This document shows, one piece after another, positions 1 to 11,900 of a stretch of DNA of 64,000 bases. Numbering within the stretch: the stretch's first letter is position 1; every line of letters begins with the position of its first letter. Location: NCBI GenBank assembly GCA_965215215.1, contig OZ244043.1, forward strand, positions 558,001-622,000, given 5' to 3'. The notes under the pieces are model-generated. The model did no database searches, was not told where the DNA came from, and saw only the letters and a program-made list of their open reading frames with translations. The stretch is from CALDTK01 sp965215215 (lineage in GTDB: Bacteria; Bacteroidota; Bacteroidia; Chitinophagales; Saprospiraceae). Position numbers and translations under genes: made by a program.

Positions 1-1
1 C

Positions 2-2491
<2,490 letters not shown>

Positions 2492-2653
2492 GGATAGACT
2501 GAATAGACCGGAAGCCCGCGGGGGGATCCATTTCGGTAGCGCGAAGTGATACGTATGATTTTACGATCGATGCAGTCGTGATCGGTCTTCAATCCAACCA
2601 CCAAAATTGGAGCGGTCAGCATCTGTCTCAACAACAACCAAAGTGAAAACACC

Positions 2654-2953
2654 GTGAAAAGACTTATTCAAACCTCTGCCTTTACCGTTCTCGGATTTGC
2701 GGGGGCGGTAGCCCAAGGAGATCAAACCGTAACGGGTTCCGTGCTCGACCCGGCGGGCGATCCCGTAATCGGCGCTACTGTGCTTATCCAGGGTTCGGCC
2801 GAAGGCACGATCACCGACAGCCTCGGTGTTTACGAGCTTACGGTACCCGAGCAGGCCGATACGCTCGAGTTCAAGTACGTAGGCTACGCTCCGGTGAGGC
2901 TTCCGGTCGACGTCGACTCGGAGCGCGTAGACGCGATGTTCAAGCCCGAGTAG
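2654..2953 (+). CDS. small exported protein with one CarboxypepD_reg-like domain
   Basis: Protein of 99 residues with a cleavable signal peptide (MKRLIQTSAFTVLGFAGAVAQG) followed by a single carboxypeptidase-regulatory-like beta-sandwich: TVTGSVLDPAGDPVIGATV, ITDSLGVYELTVP and LEFKYVGYAPV are the usual hallmarks. In Bacteroidota this domain is normally the N-terminal extension of TonB-dependent receptors; here it stands alone and stops right after the domain, so it may be a receptor remnant or a stand-alone periplasmic partner. The GTG start at 2654 is chosen because it gives a complete signal peptide; the large T9SS gene at 5928 also begins with GTG in a similar ACACCGTGAA context. It follows the receptor by about 160 bp on the same strand. 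Confidence 0.75.
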   Translation: MKRLIQTSAFTVLGFAGAVAQGDQTVTGSVLDPAGDPVIGATVLIQGSAEGTITDSLGVYELTVPEQADTLEFKYVGYAPVRLPVDVDSERVDAMFKPE

Positions 2954-3066
2954 AGGATTCGGGTAGAGCAATAGCCCACCGACGCACCGCATCTCCCGGC
3001 GGTGAGCGAGGGCGAGTTCGGGGCGCTCCTCCCGTCTCGATTCGTACGCCCGACCACTCGCACAGT

Positions 3067-3095
3067 GTTTTAGCGAAAGCGGCTTGCGCCAAAAC
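3067..3095. repeat. inverted pair of dispersed motif A
   Basis: GTTTTAGCGAAAGC (3067-3080) lies head to head with GGCTTGCGCCAAAAC (3081-3095). Both are copies of the dispersed mini-hairpin motif (see findings), and together they make a near-perfect 29-bp palindrome in the gap before the next gene. Paired copies in an intergenic gap resemble the way uptake-signal sequences are reused as terminators in other bacteria (analogy only). Confidence 0.75.
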
Positions 3096-3100
3096 ACATG

Positions 3101-3140
3101 ACGCCCCGTCGTGACTAGCCCACGGCGGGGCGTTGTGTTT
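3101..3140 (+). terminator. probable transcription terminator hairpin
   Basis: ACGCCCCGTCG (3101-3111) pairs with CGGCGGGGCGT (3123-3133) with one G-U wobble, followed by the T-rich TGTGTTTG. It sits directly after the inverted motif pair and before the DUF6891 gene, so it probably ends the transcript of the small exported protein. Confidence 0.6.
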
Positions 3141-3204
3141 GTACCGCTCGGCGTCGTTGTTTTGCGCGCCCGCCAACGGGCGCCCGCCCCTAAAGCCACC
3201 GACC

Positions 3205-3852
3205 ATGACAGAGATTCAGGAAGAAGTAATGGAGATCATCGAGCGCGAGCTCGTGTACGGCTTCATGGAGGAGGACGAGCTGCTGGAGGAGGTGCTCGAC
3301 ATGTTCGTGGACGAGGACGTGGACGCGACTTGGATCGGGGAGCAGGTAACCCGCAGTTACGCCAAACGAATGGCCGAAGTAGACGAGTGGGACCCGGAGG
3401 AGGTAAATGACTTCGACCGCATCGCCAACGCCTTCGACGAGCTCAACGAGCAACGCGTGATCGCCCTGCACCGCTCGGGTTACACCGAGGAAGACGGCAT
3501 CGGGGACGTGACCGATGCCTTTAAAGCCCTCGCGGAGGCCGGCGTGCGGCCGCGGGGCTACGTTTTTTACACCGGGAAGCAACTCGAGCGGGCCATCGAT
3601 CCGGACAAGCCCGTACTCGTACTCTCCTTCGGGGCGCTAACGAAAGCCAACGCGCACGTGCGGGAGGTAGGCAACCTGATCGTGGCCACGCTGCTGCGTT
3701 ACGGACTGGAGGTCCGCTGGTCGGGCAACCCGGGAGATCGCATCAAGATTCTCGAACTGGATTGGCAAAAGGAACCAGATGACGAAGACTGGGGCGTCGA
3801 GCGCGCGGTAGCGATTATGACCGGTCAGAATGACTCCACGGAGGAAGAATAA
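3205..3852 (+). CDS. DUF6891 domain protein
   Basis: Cytoplasmic, very acidic protein of 215 residues, matching by eye the DUF6891 family (no known biochemical role). Recognisable parts are an N-terminal helical acidic stretch (residues 1-75), the block around residue 95 with GYTEEDGIGDVTDAFKALAEAG, then RGYVFYTGKQLERA and VLVLSFGAL. The ATG at 3205 is preferred over the upstream ATG at 3133, which would add a Pro/Arg-rich stretch unlike the rest and overlap the terminator. The ABC-F gene follows 57 bp downstream on the same strand, so the two may be cotranscribed. Family assignment is from memory of the pattern. Confidence 0.75.
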   Translation: MTEIQEEVMEIIERELVYGFMEEDELLEEVLDMFVDEDVDATWIGEQVTRSYAKRMAEVDEWDPEEVNDFDRIANAFDELNEQRVIALHRSGYTEEDGIGDVTDAFKALAEAGVRPRGYVFYTGKQLERAIDPDKPVLVLSFGALTKANAHVREVGNLIVATLLRYGLEVRWSGNPGDRIKILELDWQKEPDDEDWGVERAVAIMTGQNDSTEEE

Positions 3853-3909
3853 TTCCCTCAACCCAAGCCGCTCTTCACACCTTGTTTAGCGCGTAAGCTC
3901 CCCCAAGAT

Positions 3910-5547
3910 ATGCTCACTCTTTCGAACGTAGCGCTGCAGTACGGCAAGCGCACTCTCTTTAAGGACGTCGACCTCAAGTTTACCCGCGGCAACTGCTACG
4001 GGGTGATCGGAGCGAACGGCGCCGGGAAATCTACCCTACTCAAGATCATCAGCGGGGAGATCTCGCCGCAACGGGGTGAGATCAGCTTGGACCCGGGCAA
4101 CCGGATGGCCGTACTCCGCCAGGAGCAGGGGGCCTACGACGAGTACCAGGTACTCGATACGGTACTGATGGGGCACGCCGAGCTGTACGCGATGGGCAAG
4201 GAGAAGGACGCCATCTACGTGGATCCCGACGCGACCGACAAGGACATGCTGCGCGCCGCCGACTTGGAGCAGGAGTTCGGCGAGCGTGGGGGGTGGACGG
4301 CCAAGAGCGACGCCGCTACCCTACTCAGCAAGATGGGAGTGACCGAAGACCTGCACGCCCGCCCGATGGCCGAGATGACCGGCCCGGTGAAGGTGAAGGT
4401 GCTGTTGGCCCAGGCGCTGTTCGGGGATCCGGACCTGCTCCTGCTCGACGAGCCGACCAACGACCTCGACGCCGATACGGTGCACTGGCTCAGCGACTAC
4501 CTCGCCGACTTCAAGAATACGGTGATCGTGGTGAGTCACGACCGCTACTTCCTCGACATGGTGTGCACGCACATCGTCGACATCGACTTCCAGCAGGCGC
4601 AGATCTACTCGGGCAACTACACCTTCTGGCAGAAGACCTCGGAGCTCGTCTCGCAGCAAGCCGCCTCGAAGAACAAGAAGACCGAGGCGAAGCGGGCCGA
4701 GCTGATGGAATTTATCCAGCGGTTTAGCGCGAACGCTTCGAAGTCGAAGCAGGCTACCAGCCGGAAGAAGGCCCTGGAGAAGCTCAACCTGGAAGACATC
4801 AAGCCATCGAGCCGGAAGTACCCGTACATCGCCTTCAATCCGGAGCGTGAGCCGGGCGACCAGCTGCTGAAAGTCGAGAAGCTATCGGCGAAGGACCCGG
4901 ACGGCAACCTGCTGTTCGGCAGGGTGAGTTTCACGGTGAACCAAGGCGATAAGATCGGGCTGCTGTGCAGGGACTTGAACGGGCTCGACGCCTTCTACGA
5001 GATCCTGAGCGGGCGGCGCGAGCCTGCGTCCGGGAGCTTTAGCTACGGTCAGACGATCACGACCGAGTACGTCCCTTCCGACAACCACGACTACTTCGAG
5101 GAGCAAGGCGGCGTCTCAATTATGGAGTGGCTGCGGCAGTACTCGGAGAACAAGGATGAGCAATTTATCCGCGGCTTCTTGGGTCGGATGCTCTTCGGCG
5201 GCGAGGAGGTGCACAAGAACGTAGAGGTGTTGAGCGGGGGGGAGAAAGTGCGTTGCATGATGTCGAAGGCCATGCTCGGTCACCCGAACTTCGTACTGCT
5301 CAACGAACCGACGAACCACCTCGATTTGGAGTCGATCACGGCGCTCAACAACTCCTTATCCGAATTTAAAGGCAACCTCATTATGAGTTCGCACGATCAC
5401 GCACTGATGGATTCGACGGTGAACCGCATCATCGAGATCGGTCCACGCGGGCAGGTAGACTACTTGGGTACGCTCGAGGACTACCTGAAGAGCGACAAGC
5501 GGGTGGAGGCGCGTGAGCGGCTATATCCGAAGGAGGTTGCGGCGTAG
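3910..5547 (+). CDS. ABC-F family ATPase (YbiT-like)
   Basis: Soluble twin-ATPase protein of 545 residues. ABC-F proteins act on the ribosome, in translation quality control or antibiotic protection. NBD1 (about 1-235) has Walker A GANGAGKST, Walker B LLLDEPTNDLD and switch VVSHDR; a charged linker (about 245-310, SKSKQATSRKKALEKLNLE) follows; NBD2 (about 325-520) has LSGGEKVR, NEPTNHLDLES and SSHDH. The motifs of one composite site are altered: the NBD1 signature reads MTGPVKVK instead of LSGGE, the NBD2 Walker A reads GLLCRDLNGLDA without GKS/T, and the NBD2 Walker B Asp is Asn (LLNEP). The other site (NBD1 Walker A/B with the NBD2 signature) is intact. This asymmetry fits my recollection of related Bacteroidota and Firmicutes YbiT-like proteins, so the gene is judged functional. 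Confidence 0.9.
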   Translation: MLTLSNVALQYGKRTLFKDVDLKFTRGNCYGVIGANGAGKSTLLKIISGEISPQRGEISLDPGNRMAVLRQEQGAYDEYQVLDTVLMGHAELYAMGKEKDAIYVDPDATDKDMLRAADLEQEFGERGGWTAKSDAATLLSKMGVTEDLHARPMAEMTGPVKVKVLLAQALFGDPDLLLLDEPTNDLDADTVHWLSDYLADFKNTVIVVSHDRYFLDMVCTHIVDIDFQQAQIYSGNYTFWQKTSELVSQQAASKNKKTEAKRAELMEFIQRFSANASKSKQATSRKKALEKLNLEDIKPSSRKYPYIAFNPEREPGDQLLKVEKLSAKDPDGNLLFGRVSFTVNQGDKIGLLCRDLNGLDAFYEILSGRREPASGSFSYGQTITTEYVPSDNHDYFEEQGGVSIMEWLRQYSENKDEQFIRGFLGRMLFGGEEVHKNVEVLSGGEKVRCMMSKAMLGHPNFVLLNEPTNHLDLESITALNNSLSEFKGNLIMSSHDHALMDSTVNRIIEIGPRGQVDYLGTLEDYLKSDKRVEARERLYPKEVAA

Positions 5548-5927
5548 CGCCAATAGGCCTTGCGGCAAACGGCGGGATTTTCGATTCAAGATTGAACGCT
5601 CTTTTTTTGAGAACCGTTGGGCGATCGGATAGATATTAGTGGTCCGGTCGGGGCGCCACTCGCTTACCGCGGGTTACACGCGGTGTTGACCGAGGATAGA
5701 TATTCAAACTTAACAGTGGACTTACGTCAGTATGACTACGCTATATTAATTTACAACATATTATATATGTCTTCCATCATACCATCACCCGCTATCCAAG
5801 GAGTATGAATAGGAGTGGGCTAGTGTGGTGCATTAATTATGCGGATACCCTCGAATTGACACGCGTTACCGTGTCGAATTGTCTGTGGACATTCGTCTCC
5901 ACACCACTCTCATTCCAGAACTACACC
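5548..5927. other. intergenic region, AT-richer, upstream of the large T9SS gene
   Basis: 380 bp without a convincing gene. A short hairpin ACCGCG...CGCGGT lies at 5666-5684. Base composition drops sharply from about 5690 to 5790 (TATTAATTTACAACATATT-like runs), as expected for a promoter/5' leader of the downstream gene. A 63-codon frame at 5617-5808 has no protein-like features. Confidence 0.5.
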
Positions 5928-8900
5928 GTGAAGATCTCTACCCGCCTAACATCTACCGTGTTAAGCCTACTGCTCGTATCCCTTTACGCTCAAATACACG
6001 GTCAGGTTGCCCCCCCGCAGCAGCAGCCCTGTAGTCCGATAAGCGCGTTGGCCTGCGGCGATATCGGCGTCGATCTACCCTTCGCGCTCACCTTCGACGG
6101 GACGGGAGCGGGGATCGCGGGGACAGGTTTCACGATGGTAGACGCTCCCTTCGTCAATCAGTTCCCGGGTACTCCTTCCGAGCCCGATATTCCCGGATTG
6201 GAAAGTGATCTGCTCGCGGTGTCCGGCGGACGATTGGTTGTGACCAGCACGAAGGGGATCAACTACGAATCGGCCACCGGGAGTACCGGGAACAACACCC
6301 AAGTCAACGCGCTGGGCGTGGGACTGGCCCCAACGGGGAGCCCGTTCAGCGTGCAGGTCGATCTCGCGCAACCGGACTACGCGAATCGTTCGAGCGGGAA
6401 CTCTGAGCAGGGCGGACTTTGGTACGGTATCGACGGGGATAATTTCGTCAAGCTGGTAGTCATTAAATCCGGTCCGACTACCCAAGCAATCCAACTCCTT
6501 CTCGAGCACACGGATCCACTCAACCCCACCGAGGTTTTAATCGCCAAGATTAACGCACGGGCACTGCCCATCGATTCCGAACTCATCCGGTTACGCCTCG
6601 CGATCGACCCGATCGCGGGCGAGGTGAGCGGCTACTATTCGATCGACGGTGTAGCCGAGGTCCGACTGGGTAGTACCGACGACGACTCCATCGACCTGCC
6701 GGTTGCCCTACTCGCCGGGACCGATCACGACGGCCAACCGGGCACCGAGCCCCTAACCTTCGCCGGGATATTTGGGTCCCATCGCCGGGCTCCGGCCGCG
6801 CGGAGTCTGGACTTCGCATTCGACAACTTCGTCGTCGCAGCGGACCCGACGGACCTCAGCCTTAGCTTCAGTCGGGAGGACGTTCGACTCACCGCCGCCC
6901 GGCAGGGATTAGAGATCAGTCAGGAGATCACGCTATCGGCCAGCGACGGAGGCTCGCCAAACGTCACGCTCTCCGACGACCCAGCGGCGGCTTCCTGGCT
7001 CATACTGCCCACCGACCCACAGGTGGGTACCATATCGTTGGGTGTACGGGGCGGCTTAGCCGTCGGGACCTACACGACCACGGTTTTCGCGTTAGCCGAC
7101 GGCTACGCGACCGCCCAGCTCTCCGTGACGGCGACGGTAACGGAGGACGGTGCGGTCATCTCCCTCAGTCCCGAGAGCTTCGCTATCGATGGCACTGTAG
7201 GCGTAACGGGAGAACCGCTGCCCGTTCGAGTCTCCAATTCCGGTTCGGGTAGTCTCGTGGGTTTCTCCGCAGACCTTTCCGGCCCCGACGCGGACGCCTT
7301 CTCGGTGGCTGCGCTTTCGGCCGATACCCTCGCGGTCGATGGTTCGGAATCACTCCGGATACGCTTTACGCCCACCCGCGAGGGCGTCCACGAAGCCCTA
7401 CTCACGGTCAGGGGAGATAACCTAGTCCCGGTCACCCTAACGCTCCGTGGACTCGGCAAGGGCGCGGGCGTAAGCTCGCGCGAGCCATCCCTCCAGTACG
7501 TTTTCGACACTTACGGATTGGGCATCGACGTGGGTGACGAGGATCCGACTACCGATCGACTCGACCTCGCCGCGGGTGCTGACTACAGCGATCTGTTAGG
7601 TGACGAGATCGCGGCACAAAGCTTCAGGAAGGCGAGTGCGGACGAGGACGTCTCGCTGGAGGTTTTAGCCGTTTACGGCCCGCAAGCCAACGATCCGATC
7701 GTCGGTTTCGGCTGGTACCCGAGCGGGCAACCGACCGCCCTCAGTGAGCTGTTGACCGTAAGCAACGCGATCGCCGGCAACGGGCAGACCTTGCGCCCCG
7801 TGACCACCGGTTCGCTGTCCTTCGACCCCGGCAACGTCGCTTTCGGCCTCTACAGCCGCTGGCCGTTTTTCGACGGACAGGAGGTATTCAGTGAGGATGC
7901 CCTCAACACCTTCAGCGGGGCGATCCCCCACCACGTGCGGGTTTACGCGCTGGCCGAGGAGGATAACGCGTACGTGGTGGCGACCGAGGAGTACACGTGT
8001 GATTTCGGCTATCAAGATATCGTGGTGATCGTCCGTAACGTGACTCCCGCGCAGCCCGAGACACCCGAAGCACTCTTCACGGACGTGAATCCGGGTGACG
8101 GTTCGGTGGATGTACCGGTGACCGGCTTTCAGATCACGGCACCCGTGGCCACCCCCGCGGGCTACGAGCTCAACAAAGCCTCCTTGAACGGTAGCGTGAA
8201 GCTGTTCGAGCAAACTTCCGAAGGCTTCGTGGAAGTCGACGCGAACGCGAACGACACCGGCGGTGGAGACGCCGTTACCCTTACCCCGGCGGGCCGACTG
8301 AAGGCTTTGACGACCTACCGCTTCCGGATCGAAGGGGCGGAGGCGAATAAGATCGGCGAACAGACGGAACGCATCCCGTTCCGGACTTTTACTTCTCAAT
8401 TCACGACGGTTGCCGAAGCCGATACCTCCGCGTTGGTCGACCTGAAGGGTGTCAGTTTTACGCAAGTGCGGGGCAGCGAACTCGGAGAGGGCATCTCCGA
8501 CCGCTTTAGCTCGCTCGTGATCGGTCCCGACGGTAAGCTGTACGCGACTACCCTCGGGGAGCTCATCAGACGCTGGACGATCCGGCCGGATGGCACCCTC
8601 GCCGATCCGGAAGACCTCGTCGTCGAGCTCACCGGAGCGCGCAACCCGGACAGCGGTCAGAACAACCCCGACGAGCGACTGATCATCGGGCTCACTTTTG
8701 CCCCCGGCTCGACGGCGGAGAACCTCGTAGCGTACATCACGCACAGCGCGCTCACGTTCAGCGGTGGGCCGACCTGGGACGGAAAGCTCACCCGGGTGAG
8801 TGGTCCGACGCTCGGGACGGTCGAAGATATCCTCGTCCACCTCCCCCGCTCCGCCAAGGATCACCTCACGAATAGCGTGGTGGTCGGACCGGGCGGCGAT

Positions 8901-11900
8901 TTATTCTTAACCCAGGGCAGTAACAGCGCCGGCGGAGCCCCCGACATCGTTTGGAACTTACGCTCAGAGAGATTGCTCACCGCGGCCGCGCTCCGCGTCG
9001 AGCTCGACAAGCTGCCGGCGACGCTCCCGCTGAGCCTGTACACCACCGACGACATATCCGTTATCAACGCCGCACCAACGACGGGCCTCACGATGTCGGA
9101 CGGCACGTACAATCCCTATTCCGAGGATTCACCGGTGACCATCTACGCCTCCGGGGTACGTAACGCCTACGATCTCGTCTTCCACAGTAACGGCTGGACG
9201 TACGTCCCGGCCAACGGAACCGCCGGGAACCGCAGCACGTCGCCCAACTCACCCGCTTCGGCCGAATACGTCACCCGCGACTCTAGTGGATTAGGGGTCC
9301 GACGTCCGGACGGACGATTCGCGGTCGATCCGACTGTTCCCGGCTTGGCCGGTGGCGAGACCCAGAAGGACTGGCTCTTCAAGACCAAGGGGGGCACCTA
9401 CCATGGGCACCCGAATCCGTACCGTGGCGAGTTCATACTCAATCACGGCGGCCGGGCGTACTCCGGCTTACCCGGCCAGGAAAGATCGAACTACCGGGAC
9501 GTTTCGAAGTACCCAACGGACCTCGGACCGGACGTAAACTACCGCGAGGTAGCCTACGATTTTGGATTCAACAAGTCGCCGAACGGAGTAATCGAGTACG
9601 CTTCAAACGCCTTCGGGGGTAGACTGAAAGGAATGTTGCTGGTAACGCGTTTCAGCGGACAGGACGACGTAATGCTCCTCCAGCCCGGTAACAACTCGGG
9701 CGACATCGTGCAGGCCTTCCAGGACGTACCCGGCTTGCAGGGATTGGACGATCCACTGGACGTGATCGAGGATCCGCGGACGGGTAACCTCTATGTCTCC
9801 GAATACGACTCGAACTTTCCCGGTAGCCCGCAGCTCGTGCTGATGCGGGCCGATGTACAGGACGGTCCCCCTGTCGATCAACGCGTATTGAGTTTTACGC
9901 GAAGTGCGATCGTAGTGTCGGCGCAGCCCGGCGGTGTATCCACCAAACAAGGCAGCTCGCTCACGGCGAACGCCGAGGTCGAAGCCGATGCGATCACTCT
10001 ACGGGCGAGCGAGTCATGGGTGGTACTTCCGGTGCGCCTCGCTCTCGATCAACCGCTCCAGTTCGCGGCCGATGCCTCCGGACTGCCCGCGGGTGAGTAC
10101 GAAGCCTTTATCTCAGCCGCTGCATATGGCTTTACCTCGGACACGCTCACCCTGCGACTTACGGTACGCGAAGGACTGCCGAACACGGTGCGGATCAACT
10201 TTCAAGACAATTCGTTCACCCCGCCGTCGGGCTATACCGCCGATGTCGGACTAGCCTACGGGGGGCGCGGCAACGGACTGACGTTCGGATGGATTGACCC
10301 CCAAACGGGGGCCCCACTCGCCAACACCATAGGTGCCCGCGGAGCGGACCGGGGGGCGACCAACCAGAGTACGGACGCCGAAAAGCTATTGCGGTCCCTA
10401 AATCACTTCGACCTCGGCGCTAGAGATCCTCTGGGTCCTCACAGCTGGGAGCTCGCACTGGAGAATGGCACGTACAGAGTGGAAGTGGGTTCTGGGGACC
10501 CGCGGGCTTTCGACAGCCAACACTCGATCCGAGCGGAGGACACGACGTTGATCGACGGCTTCGTAGGCTCGTCCGCGAACTACTTCGCCACCACATCCGA
10601 CACCGTACGGGTCAGGGACGGCAGGCTGACCCTCGACGGCTTCGGAGCGCCTGGCACCAGGAACACCAAGATTTTGTACGTAAACGTAGCGCTTCTCGCC
10701 CTCGACGAGTCCGGTGCTGAGCTTCGGGTAGAGAATCGGACGAAAGTCCCCGGAACAGAACGCGCCTTCCCCGCCGATGACTACATCACCTTCCACCGTC
10801 TGGGTGATCCCGTCAACCGCCGAGGGCTTACCCTCAAGACGCCGAACCGCAACGTGGTACGCCTGCACAACGACGGCACCGGCGTACTCGAGATCCGTAG
10901 CGTGACGACATCGGATACCAACGTGTTTCGGGTGATCACCGCGCTCGACGGCCTTACCATCGAGCCCGGAGACTTCGTCGACGCCACGATCGAGTTCGTC
11001 GGCCCCGTCAACGGGCGAAAAGGGATCTCTACCGAGCGGCTGGTATTCGACACGAATACCTACGACGAGGGCCGTGCCCCCGTCACGCTGCGGGGGGCGT
11101 ACTCCGTCGGTCCGGAGGGCAGTCTCGAGATCAACGTACAGGAGGTCTTTCGGTCCTTCGGCTTCGCGACCGAACTCGGTCGTGATGCAGCGGGAAAACT
11201 GATCGTTAGCCCGAGTTCGGACTACCCCACGGACGAGGAGGTGAACAGTGGACAGGAAGGGGACATGATCCTATCGCCGTTTTTCGTCCAGGCCGACGCG
11301 AGCGAGCCACTGCGCATGTTCCAACTTTCGGCCCTCCACGGGCCGGGCGGGGCACCCTCCGAGTTACGCCTCGCCAACGGTAGCGTTGCCGGCGGCGTGA
11401 AGTACAATCACGGCGGGCTCTACCACCAGACCTTGTTACCGAGGCTCACCGATACCTCCACCGAGATCGCCGGTGATTTCGTAGCTCGCCTCACCGACTC
11501 ATTCGAGATCGTGATCGCGGGCTACCGCACCAGCGGCGGTACCGCCGCCAACACCCGCAAGGACGAACTGCTCGGCGTGCGCGTCTACCGTGCTATCGAC
11601 CGCGATGGCAACGTTATTCCGAACGAATACATCGTTAACCAGGACTACATCGCGAACGGGTGCGGCCGGGGTTCGGCAAACTGCGATTGGAACGATAATA
11701 CCTCCTACATCATCAACGCGCGCCCGGTAGGCGTGCCGACGGCGTCCGGTTTGGAGGATCAGGTCGCCGTGTCGGGACAGCGCAGCCGGTACACCGTTGC
11801 GGACTCGTTTGACCTAGGCTACCCGGGCAACCGACTCCTCTACTCCGCCGAGCTCGTGGATGGGGGCGAGCTCCCGGACTGGATCGAGTTAGACGCAGCT

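Noticed and set aside
3910..5547. ABC-F gene as a pseudogene because of degenerate motifs
   Set aside because: The frame is full length, one composite site is intact, and changes are confined to the other site, as in related proteins by recollection.
5617..5808. 63-codon plus-strand frame before the giant T9SS gene
   Set aside because: It lies in AT-rich leader DNA, has no ribosome-binding or domain features, and overlaps the upstream extension of the next gene.
8455..9908. GTTTTACGCAAGTGC (8455) and GTTTTACGCGAAGTGC (9893) as extra copies of the dispersed motif
   Set aside because: They lack the self-complementary stem around TTNC and only share the GTTTT end.
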